NCBI RefSeq assembly: GCF_039530225.1
Contig: NZ_BAAAOH010000001.1
Coordinates: 2,604,001 to 2,668,000, forward strand
DNA: 64,000 bases
Source of the DNA: Microbacterium pumilum
Lineage (GTDB): Bacteria; Actinomycetota; Actinomycetes; Actinomycetales; Microbacteriaceae
Direction of reading: 5' to 3'
Shown: positions 45,198 through 54,706 of the stretch, one piece after another
Layout of the letters: every line of letters starts with the position of its first letter
How positions within the stretch are numbered: position 1 is the first letter of the stretch
Program-made: the position numbers and the translations under genes
Notes under the pieces: generated by a model
Told to the model about the DNA's origin: nothing
Seen by the model: only the letters and a program-made list of their open reading frames with translations
Databases searched by the model: none

Positions 45198-46567
45198 TCC
45201 AGGACTTCAAGCTCCCCGACCTCGGCGAGGGACTTCCCGAGGCAGAGCTCGTGCAGTGGATGGTCGCCGAGGGCGACACCGTAACTCTCAACCAGACGAT
45301 CGCCGAGGTCGAGACGGCGAAGGCCGTCGTCGAACTGCCGTCGCCGTACGCCGGAACCGTCAAGACGCTCCACGCGGCCGCCGGCGACGTCGTCGAGGTC
45401 GGCTCGGTGCTGATCTCCTACGACGTCGAAGGGGCGGATCAGGTGCCGCAGGCGTCGCCCGCGGTCGAAGCGTCCGCGCCGGTCGCGGAGTCGCCCGCCG
45501 AAGAGAAGGCGCAGCCGAACCTCGTCGGCTACGGCGCAGCCCCTCGCGGAGCGGCGCGGCCACAGCGCCGGATGCGCTCGACGGCACAGCACTCCGCTGC
45601 CACCGATACCGCTGTGCTCGAAGCCGCGCCCCACGATGCGATCCACATGAGCGAGGTCATTCCGGCGCCGATCGAGCGTCCGCGGTCCACGCCTCCGGTC
45701 CGGATGCTCGCCAAGCAGCTGGGCATCGACCTCGCACTCGTCGAGGGCACCGGTGAGTCCGGTCTCATCACCCGCGGCGACCTCGAGGCTTACGCGTCGC
45801 GGCTGGATGCGCCATCCGTCACGGTCGCCGAGATCACTGCACCGGCGCGCAGCCAGACACCCGGCGAGCGCACGACGCGAACGCCGATCCGCGGAGTCCG
45901 CAAGCATACGGCCGAGGCCATGGTGCGGAGCGCCTTCACCGCTCCGCACGTGACCACGTTCGTCACCATCGACGTCACCGCGACGAGCGAGCTCATCGCG
46001 TCCCTGAAATCCGATCGGTCGCTCCAGGAGCACAAGATCGGCATCATGGCCGTCGCGGCCAAGGCGGTGTGCCTCGCGCTCGCGCGGCACCCGGGCCTCA
46101 ACTCGAAGTGGGATGAGGAAGCCGGCGAGATCGTCGAGCACCACTACGTCAACCTCGGCATCGCCGCGGCCACGGGGCGCGGACTGGTCGTGCCGAACAT
46201 CCGGGACGCGCAGGAGCTCAACCTCGTCGAGCTGTCGGACGCGATCCGCAGGCTCGCCGAGACCGCTCGAGCCGGCCGTACCTCGCCGGCCGAGATGATG
46301 GGCGGCACGTTCTCGATCACCAACGTCGGCGTCTTCGGTGTCGACGCGGGCACGCCGATCATCAATCCCGGCGAGGCGGGAATCCTGGCGCTCGGCGCCG
46401 TGCGGCGTCAGCCGTGGGAGCACCGCGGCGAGATCGCCCTGCGTGATGTCATGACGCTCGCGCTGTCGTTCGACCATCGGCTGGTCGATGGCGAGCAGGG
46501 CTCGAAGTTCCTCGTCGACGTCGCCGACATCCTGCGCGAACCCGGCCGCGCGATGCTGCTGCGCTGA
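45194..46567 (+). CDS. bkdC: Branched-chain 2-oxoacid dehydrogenase E2 (dihydrolipoyl acyltransferase)
   Basis: Core acyltransferase, 457 residues, with one lipoyl domain (lipoylated Lys in VETAKAVVELPS near residue 43), a flexible Ala/Glu/Pro linker, a peripheral-subunit-binding domain near 165-205 (TPPVRMLAKQLGIDL, then GLITRGDLEAYASR), and a catalytic domain ending LSFDHRLVDGEQGSKFL, whose His-x3-Asp-Gly motif near 431-436 is active. Start is GTG 45194, overlapping E1 beta. No E3 lipoamide dehydrogenase gene is adjacent, so the complex probably borrows the housekeeping E3. Confidence 0.95.
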   Translation: MIQDFKLPDLGEGLPEAELVQWMVAEGDTVTLNQTIAEVETAKAVVELPSPYAGTVKTLHAAAGDVVEVGSVLISYDVEGADQVPQASPAVEASAPVAESPAEEKAQPNLVGYGAAPRGAARPQRRMRSTAQHSAATDTAVLEAAPHDAIHMSEVIPAPIERPRSTPPVRMLAKQLGIDLALVEGTGESGLITRGDLEAYASRLDAPSVTVAEITAPARSQTPGERTTRTPIRGVRKHTAEAMVRSAFTAPHVTTFVTIDVTATSELIASLKSDRSLQEHKIGIMAVAAKAVCLALARHPGLNSKWDEEAGEIVEHHYVNLGIAAATGRGLVVPNIRDAQELNLVELSDAIRRLAETARAGRTSPAEMMGGTFSITNVGVFGVDAGTPIINPGEAGILALGAVRRQPWEHRGEIALRDVMTLALSFDHRLVDGEQGSKFLVDVADILREPGRAMLLR

Positions 46568-46598
46568 AGCCGCAGGCACCAAGACCACTGGGGCGCAT

Positions 46599-46627
46599 GG
46601 CGCCGGTTCGCGGAAGCGGCCGGCGCC
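46599..46627. terminator. Possible bidirectional hairpin
   Basis: An 8-bp perfect stem ggcgccgg (46599-46606) and ccggcgcc (46620-46627), with a 13-nt loop, sits in the 102-bp gap between the convergent E2 and phosphoesterase genes. No T-run follows, so this is a guess from position and structure. Confidence 0.4.
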
Positions 46628-46669
46628 GGCGGCATCCCACGCCGGGTCGGGTGGTCCGTCCCGGCGTGT

Positions 46670-48526
46670 TCAGGTGCGCTTCGGATAGAACAGCCCCAGT
46701 CCATGAGCCTGCAGGATGCGGTAGGCGTCTGCGTAGGTCATCGGCTCCTCGGAGTCCCCGCGGCCATAGCGCGCGAGCAGCAGGCCGAGCAGACCGCGTC
46801 CCGGCGGGCTCAGTGGATCGTCGCGGTGCGGTCCGTTCTTCAGGTCGATGCGCTGGTCCTCTGCCGTGTTGTCCGGAACGTACATCGGCTGCACGGTCGG
46901 CCAGTCGCGCGGATCGCGCGGCGCGTCGAGGTTGACGACCGAGAACAGGTCGTTGGCGCCGTCGTCGCGGCGCGTGAGCGGTCGCAGCCCGTGGAGCCTG
47001 CTTAGCGTCGCGATGACCGCGCCGTGGTGCGTCTCGTCGTGGATGATCGTTCCGGCGCGGGTGTACGCCGACACCGCGATCGCCGGCACGCGAAGGCCCA
47101 GCCGGTCGAACGTGAAGCCCATCTCACCGGCCCCGGTGTCGGCGATCGGGGGAGTGGCCGCGGGCGGCGCGACGTGATCGTAGGTGCCGCCATGCTCATC
47201 GAACGTGATGAGCAGCAGAGTGTTGACGGCATTCGAGCCATCGGCGGTCGCGCTCGTCCGGATCGCGTCGTAGACGTCGGCGACGAGCTTCTCACCGGCA
47301 CGGACATCCGACACCGCGGAATCGAGCACCAGGGTGCCCTCCACATCGCTCGACCGATAGATGCCGACGGGCGGGTGGAAGTCGTTGTGGTTGTAGACGA
47401 GGCGCGGTTCGATGAAGGCGTACGCAGGGAGTGCGCCCTCCTTCGCATCCTTGAAGAAGTCCGTCATGTGGACGAAGTGCTCGGTGCGCCAGAACTCCTC
47501 GAGAGCCGGCGCATGCATGACGCCCGTCAGTGAGACCAACTGGAGCTCGTCGAAGTAGACCTTCCACGAGACGCCGGCCTCTTCCAGGCGATTGAAGATC
47601 GTGGGTGCCGGGGCGGCGTCGAGCCACTTGTCGTATCCGCCGCCGTCCTGATTCGTGACGAAGCCGTGCGATGTCGACGCGTGGAAGAACGAACGGTTGC
47701 AGTAGGTCTGTGACGGCACAGCGGCGAACCAGGCATCGAAGACGGCGAACTCCCGCGCAAGAGTGGAGAGCACGGGCAGCTGCTCGGGTGAGAACCCGCC
47801 CATGATGTGCGACGCGTCCTCGAGGCTCGGCTCCTCGCCGTGGCGGAGCCGCGTGACGTTGTTCCAGTAGTCGATGAGGAAGCCGTCGAGCGTCGGCACG
47901 GTTCCCGCAGCCGGTGCGTTGAACGGTGCGCTCATCTGCCCGATCTCGCTGGTCGCGTTGGAGCGCGGATCGATGGTGCCGAAGAGCTGGGTGTTGACGT
48001 GCGGGTATTCCTCACCGGGGTCGGGGTTGGGCCTGCCCATCACGACATCCGTCTCACCCGAATACACGTGAGCGGCCACGCGGTCGCCCGACGGCGCGGC
48101 GTTCGAGTGGTCGCCGAACGCGAGGCCCTCGAAGGTCTCGCCCGCGGGGAGGGTCTCGGGGGTGTAAAGCCAGCCGAGCAGGTTGTCGAACGAGCGGTTC
48201 TCGCCCATCAGCACGACGACATGATCGAAACCGGGCACTTCGCGTGCGGGCAGCGCTCCGAAGTCGACCGAGCCCTCTTGCCGCCCGATCGTGGTGCCGA
48301 TCGAGACACCGGCCGCGGCACCGATCGCGCCTCCTACGACAAACCCCGCCGTGACCAGTCCGCCGTTGCGGAGGAACTCACGCCGTGTCGACGCGGTGTC
48401 GCCCGGCGTCGGCTCGGCCGTGACCTCCGTCTCGGACTCGGGCGCACGATCCTTGGGAGCGTCATCCGCTCCATCCGCGTGATTCCCCTGATCCTGCGAC
48501 GGCACACTCTCACCAGATGAGGACAC
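46670..48526 (-). CDS. Tat-exported phosphoesterase (phospholipase C / acid phosphatase family)
   Basis: A 618-residue member of the AcpA/phospholipase C phosphoesterase family. A twin-arginine signal STRREFLRNGG (Arg48-Arg49) precedes a hydrophobic stretch, GLVTAGFVVGGAIGAAAG, so it is exported folded. Catalytic motifs are HVVVLMGENRSFDNLLGW near residue 105 (metal and nucleophile region) and LLITFDEHGGTYDHVAPP near 450. The 47 acidic, Ser/Pro-rich residues before the Arg pair are an unusually long n-region. Start is GTG 48526. It sits between bkdABC and the TetR gene, transcribed against bkd; a link to amino-acid breakdown is not evident. Confidence 0.9.
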   Translation of the reverse strand: MSSSGESVPSQDQGNHADGADDAPKDRAPESETEVTAEPTPGDTASTRREFLRNGGLVTAGFVVGGAIGAAAGVSIGTTIGRQEGSVDFGALPAREVPGFDHVVVLMGENRSFDNLLGWLYTPETLPAGETFEGLAFGDHSNAAPSGDRVAAHVYSGETDVVMGRPNPDPGEEYPHVNTQLFGTIDPRSNATSEIGQMSAPFNAPAAGTVPTLDGFLIDYWNNVTRLRHGEEPSLEDASHIMGGFSPEQLPVLSTLAREFAVFDAWFAAVPSQTYCNRSFFHASTSHGFVTNQDGGGYDKWLDAAPAPTIFNRLEEAGVSWKVYFDELQLVSLTGVMHAPALEEFWRTEHFVHMTDFFKDAKEGALPAYAFIEPRLVYNHNDFHPPVGIYRSSDVEGTLVLDSAVSDVRAGEKLVADVYDAIRTSATADGSNAVNTLLLITFDEHGGTYDHVAPPAATPPIADTGAGEMGFTFDRLGLRVPAIAVSAYTRAGTIIHDETHHGAVIATLSRLHGLRPLTRRDDGANDLFSVVNLDAPRDPRDWPTVQPMYVPDNTAEDQRIDLKNGPHRDDPLSPPGRGLLGLLLARYGRGDSEEPMTYADAYRILQAHGLGLFYPKRT

Positions 48527-48536
48527 GACCGTCTGC

Positions 48537-49133
48537 TCAGGCGGTGAGGGCGGCGAAGGCCATGGCCTCCAGGATGCCGCGCACGGTGCTGTCCGCGGGG
48601 GTGCCGCGGAGTCCCCGCGAGCTGTAGGGCGTGGAGTTGATCAGGCCGAAGCACGCATGTGCCCGCACGCGCAGATCGCTCTCGGTATGAGTGGGATGCA
48701 CCTCCGAGAGGATGCCGATCCACAGCTCGACGTATTCGCGCTGAAGCCGGCGAACGGTGTGGCGGTCCTCATCCCGAAGGCTCGCGAGGTCACGATCCTG
48801 AACCCTGATGACGTCCGCGTCGGTGAGGGCGAAGTCGGCGTGGAACGCGATGATGGCACGCAGCTGCTCGTTGGGCGATCCGCCCGCTGCGACGACCGCG
48901 CGTCCGCCGGAGTGGAGCCGCTCGCTGACTCCCACGAGGATCGCGCCGAGGAGTGCCTGCTTGTTCTCGAAGTGCCGGTAGACCGCGGGCCCGCTCACTC
49001 CCACCGCCGCCCCGAGGTCTTCGAGGCTCACTCCGCTGTAGCCTCGCTCGGCGAACAGCCGCGCCGCTTCACGCAGGATGGCGGCCTGACGGCCTGCTTT
49101 GGCGCGATCACGCTCCGTGACACCGCTTGTCAT
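48537..49133 (-). CDS. TetR family regulator of the downstream catabolic operon
   Basis: A 198-residue TetR-type repressor. The helix-turn-helix is in AARLFAERGYSGVSLEDLG, then VSGPAVYRHFENKQALL near residues 23-61; the rest is a helical ligand domain. It is divergent from the methylcrotonyl-CoA carboxylase operon. In mycobacteria the TetR regulator BkaR (Rv2506) controls the equivalent cluster, so this gene is a functional counterpart by position; orthology is inferred. The likely ligand is an acyl-CoA intermediate. Confidence 0.9.
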   Translation of the reverse strand: MTSGVTERDRAKAGRQAAILREAARLFAERGYSGVSLEDLGAAVGVSGPAVYRHFENKQALLGAILVGVSERLHSGGRAVVAAGGSPNEQLRAIIAFHADFALTDADVIRVQDRDLASLRDEDRHTVRRLQREYVELWIGILSEVHPTHTESDLRVRAHACFGLINSTPYSSRGLRGTPADSTVRGILEAMAFAALTA

Positions 49134-49137
49134 TTCA

Positions 49138-49180
49138 GTTAATCCTCGCTAACCTAGACTCCGGTTAGTGAACACTAACC
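49138..49180. promoter_or_regulatory. TetR operator region
   Basis: A perfect palindrome, GGTTAGTG-AA-CACTAACC, spans 49163-49180. The half-site TAACC recurs at 49150-49154 and GTTA at 49138-49141, so several overlapping inverted arrangements exist. A -10-like TAGACT lies at 49155-49160 facing the carboxylase gene. Bound repressor here would block both divergent genes. Confidence 0.8.
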
Positions 49181-49237
49181 AATCCGATCGCGGCGAGACA
49201 ACAGACGTGATCCGATCGTGACGTCGACGGAGATGAC

Positions 49238-50842
49238 ATGAGCGCGCTGCGGACCGCCGCCACGCACGACGAGCGCTTCGAGCGCACGCGCGACGCACAG
49301 GCGTCGCTGAGCGCAGACCTGCGCGAACGGCTGGCCGCGGCATCCGTCGGCGGACCGGCGGCATCGCGCGAACGCCACGTCGCACGCGGCAAGCTGCTGC
49401 CGCGCGAGCGCGTCACACGACTCCTCGACGAGGGGAGCCCCTTCATCGAGGTCGCACCCCTCGCGGCCGAAGGGCTCTACGGCGGCGAAGCGCCGGGTGC
49501 AGGGGTCATCGCAGGCATCGGGCTGGTGAACGGCCGGCACGTCATGGTGGTCTGCAATGACGCAACGGTGAAGGGCGGAACGTACTACCCGCTCACCGTG
49601 AAGAAGCACCTGCGAGCGCAGGAGATCGCGCTCGAGAACCGGCTGCCGTGCGTCTATCTGGTCGACTCCGGCGGCGCGTTCCTGCCGATGCAGGACGAGG
49701 TCTTTCCGGATCGCGACCACTTCGGTCGCATCTTCTACAACCAGGCCCGGATGTCGGCCGCCGGCGTGCCGCAGATCGCCGCGGTACTCGGATCGTGCAC
49801 CGCGGGCGGCGCGTACGTTCCCGCAATGAGCGACGAGACCGTGATCGTGCGCGACCAGGGGACGATCTTCCTCGGCGGCCCGCCGCTCGTGAAAGCGGCA
49901 ATCGGCGAGGTCGTCACCGCAGAGGAACTCGGCGGGGGTGACCTGCACGCTCGACGCTCCGGCGTCGTGGACCACCTGGCCGAAGACGACGAGCACGCCC
50001 TCGAGATCGTGCGCGACATCGTGGCGACGCTGCCGCGGCCACTCGCTCCGGCATGGGATGTCGTGCCCTCCACCCCGCCCGCGGTCGACGCTTCAGACCT
50101 GTACGGGGTGGTTCCCGTGGACGTGAATCAGCCCTACGATGTGCGCGAGGTCATCGCCCGGCTGGTCGACGCCAGCGAGTTCCACGAGTTCAAGGCGCTG
50201 TACGGCGAGACCCTCGTGACCGGGTTCGCCCGGCTGCACGGGCATCCGGTGGGGATCATCGCGAACAACGGCGTGCTGTTCTCGGAGTCCGCGCAGAAGG
50301 GTGCGCACTTCATCGAGCTGTGCGACCAGCGGGGCATCCCGCTGCTGTTCCTGCAGAACATCTCGGGCTTCATGGTCGGGCGGGATGCCGAGGCCGGCGG
50401 CATCGCGAGGGACGGTGCCAAGATGGTCACCGCCGTCGCCACGACCCGCGTGCCGAAGTTGACGGTCGTCATCGGAGGATCCTTCGGCGCCGGCAACTAC
50501 TCGATGTGCGGACGGGCGTACTCGCCGCGGTTCCTCTGGACCTGGCCCGCGAGCCGCATCTCGGTGATGGGCGGGCCGCAGGCTGCATCCGTTCTCTCGA
50601 CCGTGAAGCGCGATCAGCTCGAGGCGCGCGGCGAGGAGTGGACGCCCGACGCCCAGGCCCGGTTCGAAGCGCCGATCCGCGCCCAGTACGAGGAGCAGGG
50701 GAGTCCCTACTACGCGACTGCCCGGCTCTGGGATGACGGGGTCATCGATCCGGCAGACACGCGTGACCTGCTCGGCCTGGCCCTCGACGTCGTCTCTCGC
50801 ACGCCGCTTCCCGAACCGCGCTTCGGCGTGTTCCGGATGTGA
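49238..50842 (+). CDS. accD1: 3-methylcrotonyl-CoA carboxylase beta subunit
   Basis: Carboxyltransferase subunit, 534 residues, with the N- and C-lobe crotonase folds. [29 protein letters not shown] sequence lies near residue 90, [18 protein letters not shown] near 187, and the methylcrotonyl-CoA carboxylase-type block [17 protein letters not shown] then [18 protein letters not shown] near 415-450. That block favours methylcrotonyl-CoA over acetyl- or propionyl-CoA as substrate. GGAG lies 7 nt before the ATG. It is the first gene behind the TetR operator and overlaps the alpha-subunit gene by 4 nt. Confidence 0.93.
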   Translation: MSALRTAATHDERFERTRDAQASLSADLRERLAAASVGGPAASRERHVARGKLLPRERVTRLLDEGSPFIEVAPLAAEGLYGGEAPGAGVIAGIGLVNGRHVMVVCNDATVKGGTYYPLTVKKHLRAQEIALENRLPCVYLVDSGGAFLPMQDEVFPDRDHFGRIFYNQARMSAAGVPQIAAVLGSCTAGGAYVPAMSDETVIVRDQGTIFLGGPPLVKAAIGEVVTAEELGGGDLHARRSGVVDHLAEDDEHALEIVRDIVATLPRPLAPAWDVVPSTPPAVDASDLYGVVPVDVNQPYDVREVIARLVDASEFHEFKALYGETLVTGFARLHGHPVGIIANNGVLFSESAQKGAHFIELCDQRGIPLLFLQNISGFMVGRDAEAGGIARDGAKMVTAVATTRVPKLTVVIGGSFGAGNYSMCGRAYSPRFLWTWPASRISVMGGPQAASVLSTVKRDQLEARGEEWTPDAQARFEAPIRAQYEEQGSPYYATARLWDDGVIDPADTRDLLGLALDVVSRTPLPEPRFGVFRM

Positions 50843-53013
50843 TCGCCATGGCTATCCCTGAGCCCTCGCCTTCGGTCACTGAGTCACGGCCTTCGATCCC
50901 TGTGGTTCGACAAGCTCATCAACCGGTCGAAGGGTTCGACACCGTACTCGTCGCCAACCGCGGCGAGATCGCGCGGCGCGTCATCCGCACCCTGCGTCGG
51001 CTCGGCATCCGCTCCGTCGCCGTCTACAGCGACGCCGATGCGGGTGCGCCCCATGTGATGGAGGCTGACGATGCGGTGCGGATCGGGCCGGCCGCGGCCG
51101 CCCGGTCGTACCTCGACATCGACGCGGTGCTCTCCGCCGCGCGTGAGACGGGGGCGCAGGCGATCCACCCGGGATACGGGTTCCTCTCCGAGAACGCCGA
51201 CTTCGCCCGTGCGTGCGCGGACGCGGGGATCGTGTTCATCGGTCCGGGGGAGCGCGCGCTCGAGGTCATGGGCGACAAGATCCGCGCGAAGGCGCATGTG
51301 ATCGCCCACGATGTGCCGACGGTGCCCGGTTTCAGCGCACTGGGGATGTCGGATGCCGCGATTCGGGCGGCGGCGGAGTCGACCGGCTTTCCGCTGCTGA
51401 TCAAGCCATCGGCCGGCGGCGGCGGCAAGGGCATGCAGGTCGTCCGCGCCGCAGAGGAGCTGTCCGAGGCGCTCGCCACGGCGCGCCGAGTGGCGGCTGC
51501 GGCGTTCGGCGACGACACGCTGCTGCTCGAGCGGCTCATCGAACGCCCTCGTCACATCGAGGTGCAGGTGCTCGCCGACGCGCACGGTCGCGTCATCCAT
51601 CTCGGCGAACGCGAATGCACGCTGCAGCGTCGCCACCAGAAAGTGATCGAAGAGGCTCCGTCCCCGGTCGTCGACGCCGCCACTCGTTCACGGCTCGGCG
51701 CCGCTGCGTGCGCCGCAGCGGCGAGCGTGGACTACCGGGGCGCGGGAACAGTGGAGTTCCTCGTCGCGGCGGACCGTCCCGACGAGTTCTTCTTCATCGA
51801 GATGAACACGCGTCTGCAGGTCGAGCATCCGGTCACCGAACTCGTCACCGGTGTCGACCTCGTCGAGCAGCAGCTGCGGATCGCGGCGGGCGAGCCGCTC
51901 GCGATCGCGCAGGACGACATTCGGCTCGCCGGTCACGCGATCGAGGCCCGGGTCTACGCCGAGAGTCCCGAGCGCGGCTTCCTTCCCGCGACGGGCGATG
52001 TGCTGGCCTGGGAGGCCGCCGGAGACGCGCGCACGGATGCCGCGGTCGAGACCGGATCGGTCGTGACGGCGGACTACGATCCGATGATCGCGAAGGTGAT
52101 CGCCCACGGCGCGGACCGCGCCGAGGCGCTCGTCAGGCTCGACACGGCGCTCGCCGACACCGTCGTGCTCGGCGTCGACACCAACATCGCATTTCTGCGC
52201 ACCCTCCTCGCCCAGCCCGAGGTTGTCGCCGGCGATCTGGACACGGGCCTCATCGACCGGATGCCGGCATTCGTCGCCGCGCCGCCGTCCGAACGCACGC
52301 TGGGCGCTGCCGCCGGCTACCTGGAGACCGTGAAGAACCACGAATCGACTGAGACATATCGCGCCGCGCGACGTCTCGGCGTCGATGCGGTGTCTCGCGA
52401 CGCGTCGCGTGGCCCGGGAGAGCTGTGGGCGTCGCACTCGGGTTGGCGCCTCGGATCCGCCGCCGTGCCGCTGGTGCACCGCTTCGAAACCGAGACGGGC
52501 GCAATCGTCGAGGCGAGCCCTGTGGGACCCGCGCCCGAAGTCTCGGCCGGCACCGCGCCCGCCGCGTGGTCGCTCGGGCGAGCGCTACCCGCCGGCGTGA
52601 CGGTGCGCCAGGCCGCTGATGGGCTGCTGTGGGTGCACGTGCACGGCGAGACCACGACGCTCCGGCCCCTGTCTCGCATCTCGGCCATGGAGCTGCGGCT
52701 CGCACGGCGCCATCGAGAGGCGGGGGCGACCGACCCGCAGCTGCGCGCGCCGATGCCCGGCGCCGTCGTCGCGATCCACGTCGAGGGTGGTGCCACGGTG
52801 AGTGCGGGTGACCGCATCGTCACGATCGAGGCCATGAAGATGGAGCACCCTGTCACCGCTCCCCACGATGGTGTCGTCACGCTCGATGTGGCAGTGGGGG
52901 AGCAGGTGCGCCGCGATCAGCCTCTCGCCCACGTCGTCGCCGCACCCGACGCAGCGGCATCCGACACCGATTCTTCGCTCCCACCCGGGGCGGATCCCGA
53001 CCACCGCTCATGA
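50839..53013 (+). CDS. accA1: 3-methylcrotonyl-CoA carboxylase alpha subunit (biotin carboxylase + biotin carrier)
   Basis: A 724-residue fused biotin carboxylase and biotin carrier. [20 protein letters not shown] starts the carboxylase at residue 35, and [16 protein letters not shown] and the ATP-grasp loop [13 protein letters not shown] near 190 follow. The carrier motif [12 protein letters not shown] near 671 holds the biotinylated Lys. Oddly, the first 34 residues are not family sequence: they include [11 protein letters not shown] encoded by a palindromic element (50890-50933). GTG 50839 overlaps the beta-subunit stop; ATG 50848 is also possible. No start codon lies next to the conserved part, so the element really is translated. 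Confidence 0.93.
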   Translation: MIAMAIPEPSPSVTESRPSIPVVRQAHQPVEGFDTVLVANRGEIARRVIRTLRRLGIRSVAVYSDADAGAPHVMEADDAVRIGPAAAARSYLDIDAVLSAARETGAQAIHPGYGFLSENADFARACADAGIVFIGPGERALEVMGDKIRAKAHVIAHDVPTVPGFSALGMSDAAIRAAAESTGFPLLIKPSAGGGGKGMQVVRAAEELSEALATARRVAAAAFGDDTLLLERLIERPRHIEVQVLADAHGRVIHLGERECTLQRRHQKVIEEAPSPVVDAATRSRLGAAACAAAASVDYRGAGTVEFLVAADRPDEFFFIEMNTRLQVEHPVTELVTGVDLVEQQLRIAAGEPLAIAQDDIRLAGHAIEARVYAESPERGFLPATGDVLAWEAAGDARTDAAVETGSVVTADYDPMIAKVIAHGADRAEALVRLDTALADTVVLGVDTNIAFLRTLLAQPEVVAGDLDTGLIDRMPAFVAAPPSERTLGAAAGYLETVKNHESTETYRAARRLGVDAVSRDASRGPGELWASHSGWRLGSAAVPLVHRFETETGAIVEASPVGPAPEVSAGTAPAAWSLGRALPAGVTVRQAADGLLWVHVHGETTTLRPLSRISAMELRLARRHREAGATDPQLRAPMPGAVVAIHVEGGATVSAGDRIVTIEAMKMEHPVTAPHDGVVTLDVAVGEQVRRDQPLAHVVAAPDAAASDTDSSLPPGADPDHRS
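50890..50933. repeat. Palindromic element within the accA1 reading frame
   Basis: Outer arms ccttcga (50890-50896) and tcgaagg (50927-50933), with an inner pair GGTT (50904-50907) and AACC (50921-50924), form a two-part stem around cgacaagctcatc. The sequence is of the ggttcgacaagctca type, which is dispersed in many bacterial genomes. In frame it encodes [11 protein letters not shown]. Confidence 0.7.
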
Positions 53014-53027
53014 CCCACGAGGACACC

Positions 53028-54179
53028 ATGAACAACTACGACCTGACCGATGACGAGCGCGAACTCGCCGGCATGGTGCGCGAATTCGCCGACGAAGTCG
53101 TCGCGCCGCGCTCGTACGAAGCCGACCGCACGCACACCCTGCCGCTGGATGTCGTCGCGCAGATGGGGGAGCTGGGGCTGTTCGGACTTCCGTTCCCCGA
53201 GGAGTACGGCGGACAGGGCGGCGACTACTTCGCGCTGTGCCTCGCCATCGAGGCGCTCGGACGGGTCGATCAGTCGCTGGCGATCACCCTCGAGGCCGGC
53301 GTGAGCCTGGGCGCGATGCCGGTGTTCCGCTTCGGCACCGAGGAGCAGAAGCGCGAGCTGCTTCCCGACCTGCTCGCCGCGCGAGCGCTCGCGGGCTTCG
53401 GACTCACCGAGCCCGAGGCGGGGTCGGATGCCGGTGCCACGCGCACCACGGCAAGGCTCGATGACGATGGGTGGGTGATCAATGGGTCGAAGCAGTTCAT
53501 CACCAACTCGGGCACGGCGATCACGCGGTTTGTCACGGTCACCGCTGTCACCGGCGAACGCGACGGACGCAAGGAGATCTCGACGATCATCGTGCCCAAC
53601 GGCACACCCGGATTCACCGTCGAGGCGCCGTACGACAAGGTCGGATGGAACGCCTCCGACACCCATCCGCTCACCCTCCAGGACGTGCGTGTGCCCGAGT
53701 CGAACCTGCTCGGCGAGCGCGGCAGGGGTTTCGCGAACTTCCTTCACATCCTCGACGAGGGACGCATTGCGATCGCCGCTCTCTCGACCGGCGCGGCCGA
53801 AGGCTGCCTCGAGGCGGCCGTCGACTACGCGAAGAAGCGCACAGTCTTCGGCGAGGCCCTGTCGAGCAGGCAGGGCATCCAGTTCATGCTTGCTCGCATG
53901 AGGGCGCGCGTGCACAACGCCCGCCTGGCATGGCACCACGCGGCGCGCCTGCGCGATGCGGGCAAGCCGTTCAAGGCCGAGGCCGCGATCGCAAAGCTCA
54001 CGGCGAGCGATGCGGCGATGGACAACTCGCGTGACGCCACGCAGATATTCGGCGGCAACGGCTTCATGAACGAGTACCCGGTCGCGCGCCATTACCGAGA
54101 CTCGAAGATCCTCGAGATCGGCGAAGGGACGACCGAGGTGCAGCTTCTCGTGATCGCTCGGAGTCTCGGAGTAGCGTGA
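53028..54179 (+). CDS. Acyl-CoA dehydrogenase (isovaleryl/branched-chain type)
   Basis: FAD enzyme of about 383 residues oxidising branched-chain acyl-CoA to enoyl-CoA. Motifs: FGLPFPEEYGGQGGDY near residue 48, GFGLTEPEAGSDAGATRTTA near 124, NGSKQFITNSG near 155, and the C-terminal RDSKILEIGEGTTEVQLLVIAR. The last contains a Glu at the canonical catalytic position, whereas human isovaleryl-CoA dehydrogenase uses a Glu elsewhere; this suggests broader short/branched-chain specificity like mycobacterial FadE19. Start 53028 has GAGG 5 nt upstream; ATG 53010, overlapping the carboxylase stop, is the alternative. Confidence 0.92.
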   Translation: MNNYDLTDDERELAGMVREFADEVVAPRSYEADRTHTLPLDVVAQMGELGLFGLPFPEEYGGQGGDYFALCLAIEALGRVDQSLAITLEAGVSLGAMPVFRFGTEEQKRELLPDLLAARALAGFGLTEPEAGSDAGATRTTARLDDDGWVINGSKQFITNSGTAITRFVTVTAVTGERDGRKEISTIIVPNGTPGFTVEAPYDKVGWNASDTHPLTLQDVRVPESNLLGERGRGFANFLHILDEGRIAIAALSTGAAEGCLEAAVDYAKKRTVFGEALSSRQGIQFMLARMRARVHNARLAWHHAARLRDAGKPFKAEAAIAKLTASDAAMDNSRDATQIFGGNGFMNEYPVARHYRDSKILEIGEGTTEVQLLVIARSLGVA

Positions 54180-54706
54180 GGCCCGTGGACGGCCCTGAAC
54201 GCGCAACAGGAATAGTGCAACGCGGCCTGTACTTCGAGGAGTTCGATGTCGGCGCCCGCTACCTGCATCGCCCGGGCCGCACCGCGACGGAAGCCGACAA
54301 CGTGCTGTTCTCATCGCTCACGATGAACAGCCAGGCACTGCACCTGGATGCGGCCTATGCCGCTTCGCAGCCGTTCGGCCAGCGCCTCATGAACTCGATG
54401 TGGACGCTGTCGACGATGGTCGGCGCATCCGTCACGCAGCTGACCCAGGGAACGCTCGTGGCTCAACTGGGACTGAGCGACATCGCCTTTCCGGCACCGC
54501 TGTTCCACGGCGACACGCTGTACACAGAGACCGAGGTCGTCGACAAGCGGCTCTCGAGCTCGCGACCAGGACAGGGGATCGTGACGATGCGCCACATCGG
54601 CCGCAATCAACATGACGACATCGTCGCGAATGCGACACGGGTCGCGCTCATGTGGTGCACACCGGATGCTGCAGCCCAAGCGCCCGCGGGGGAGCAGAAG
54701 TCGTGA
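54176..54706 (+). CDS. MaoC-family enoyl-CoA hydratase
   Basis: A 176-residue hot-dog-fold hydratase. GLYFEEFDVGARYLHRPGRTAT opens the domain near residue 17, and the active-site region reads TMNSQALHLDAAYAA near 49-63. The catalytic His is present, but Asn stands where the usual GDxNPIH motif has Asp, as I align it. By analogy with Rv2499c beside the same genes in M. tuberculosis, it should hydrate 3-methylglutaconyl-CoA to HMG-CoA, or mesaconyl-CoA-like substrates. GTG 54176 overlaps the dehydrogenase stop; its own stop overlaps the lyase GTG. Confidence 0.9.
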   Translation: MRPVDGPERATGIVQRGLYFEEFDVGARYLHRPGRTATEADNVLFSSLTMNSQALHLDAAYAASQPFGQRLMNSMWTLSTMVGASVTQLTQGTLVAQLGLSDIAFPAPLFHGDTLYTETEVVDKRLSSSRPGQGIVTMRHIGRNQHDDIVANATRVALMWCTPDAAAQAPAGEQKS

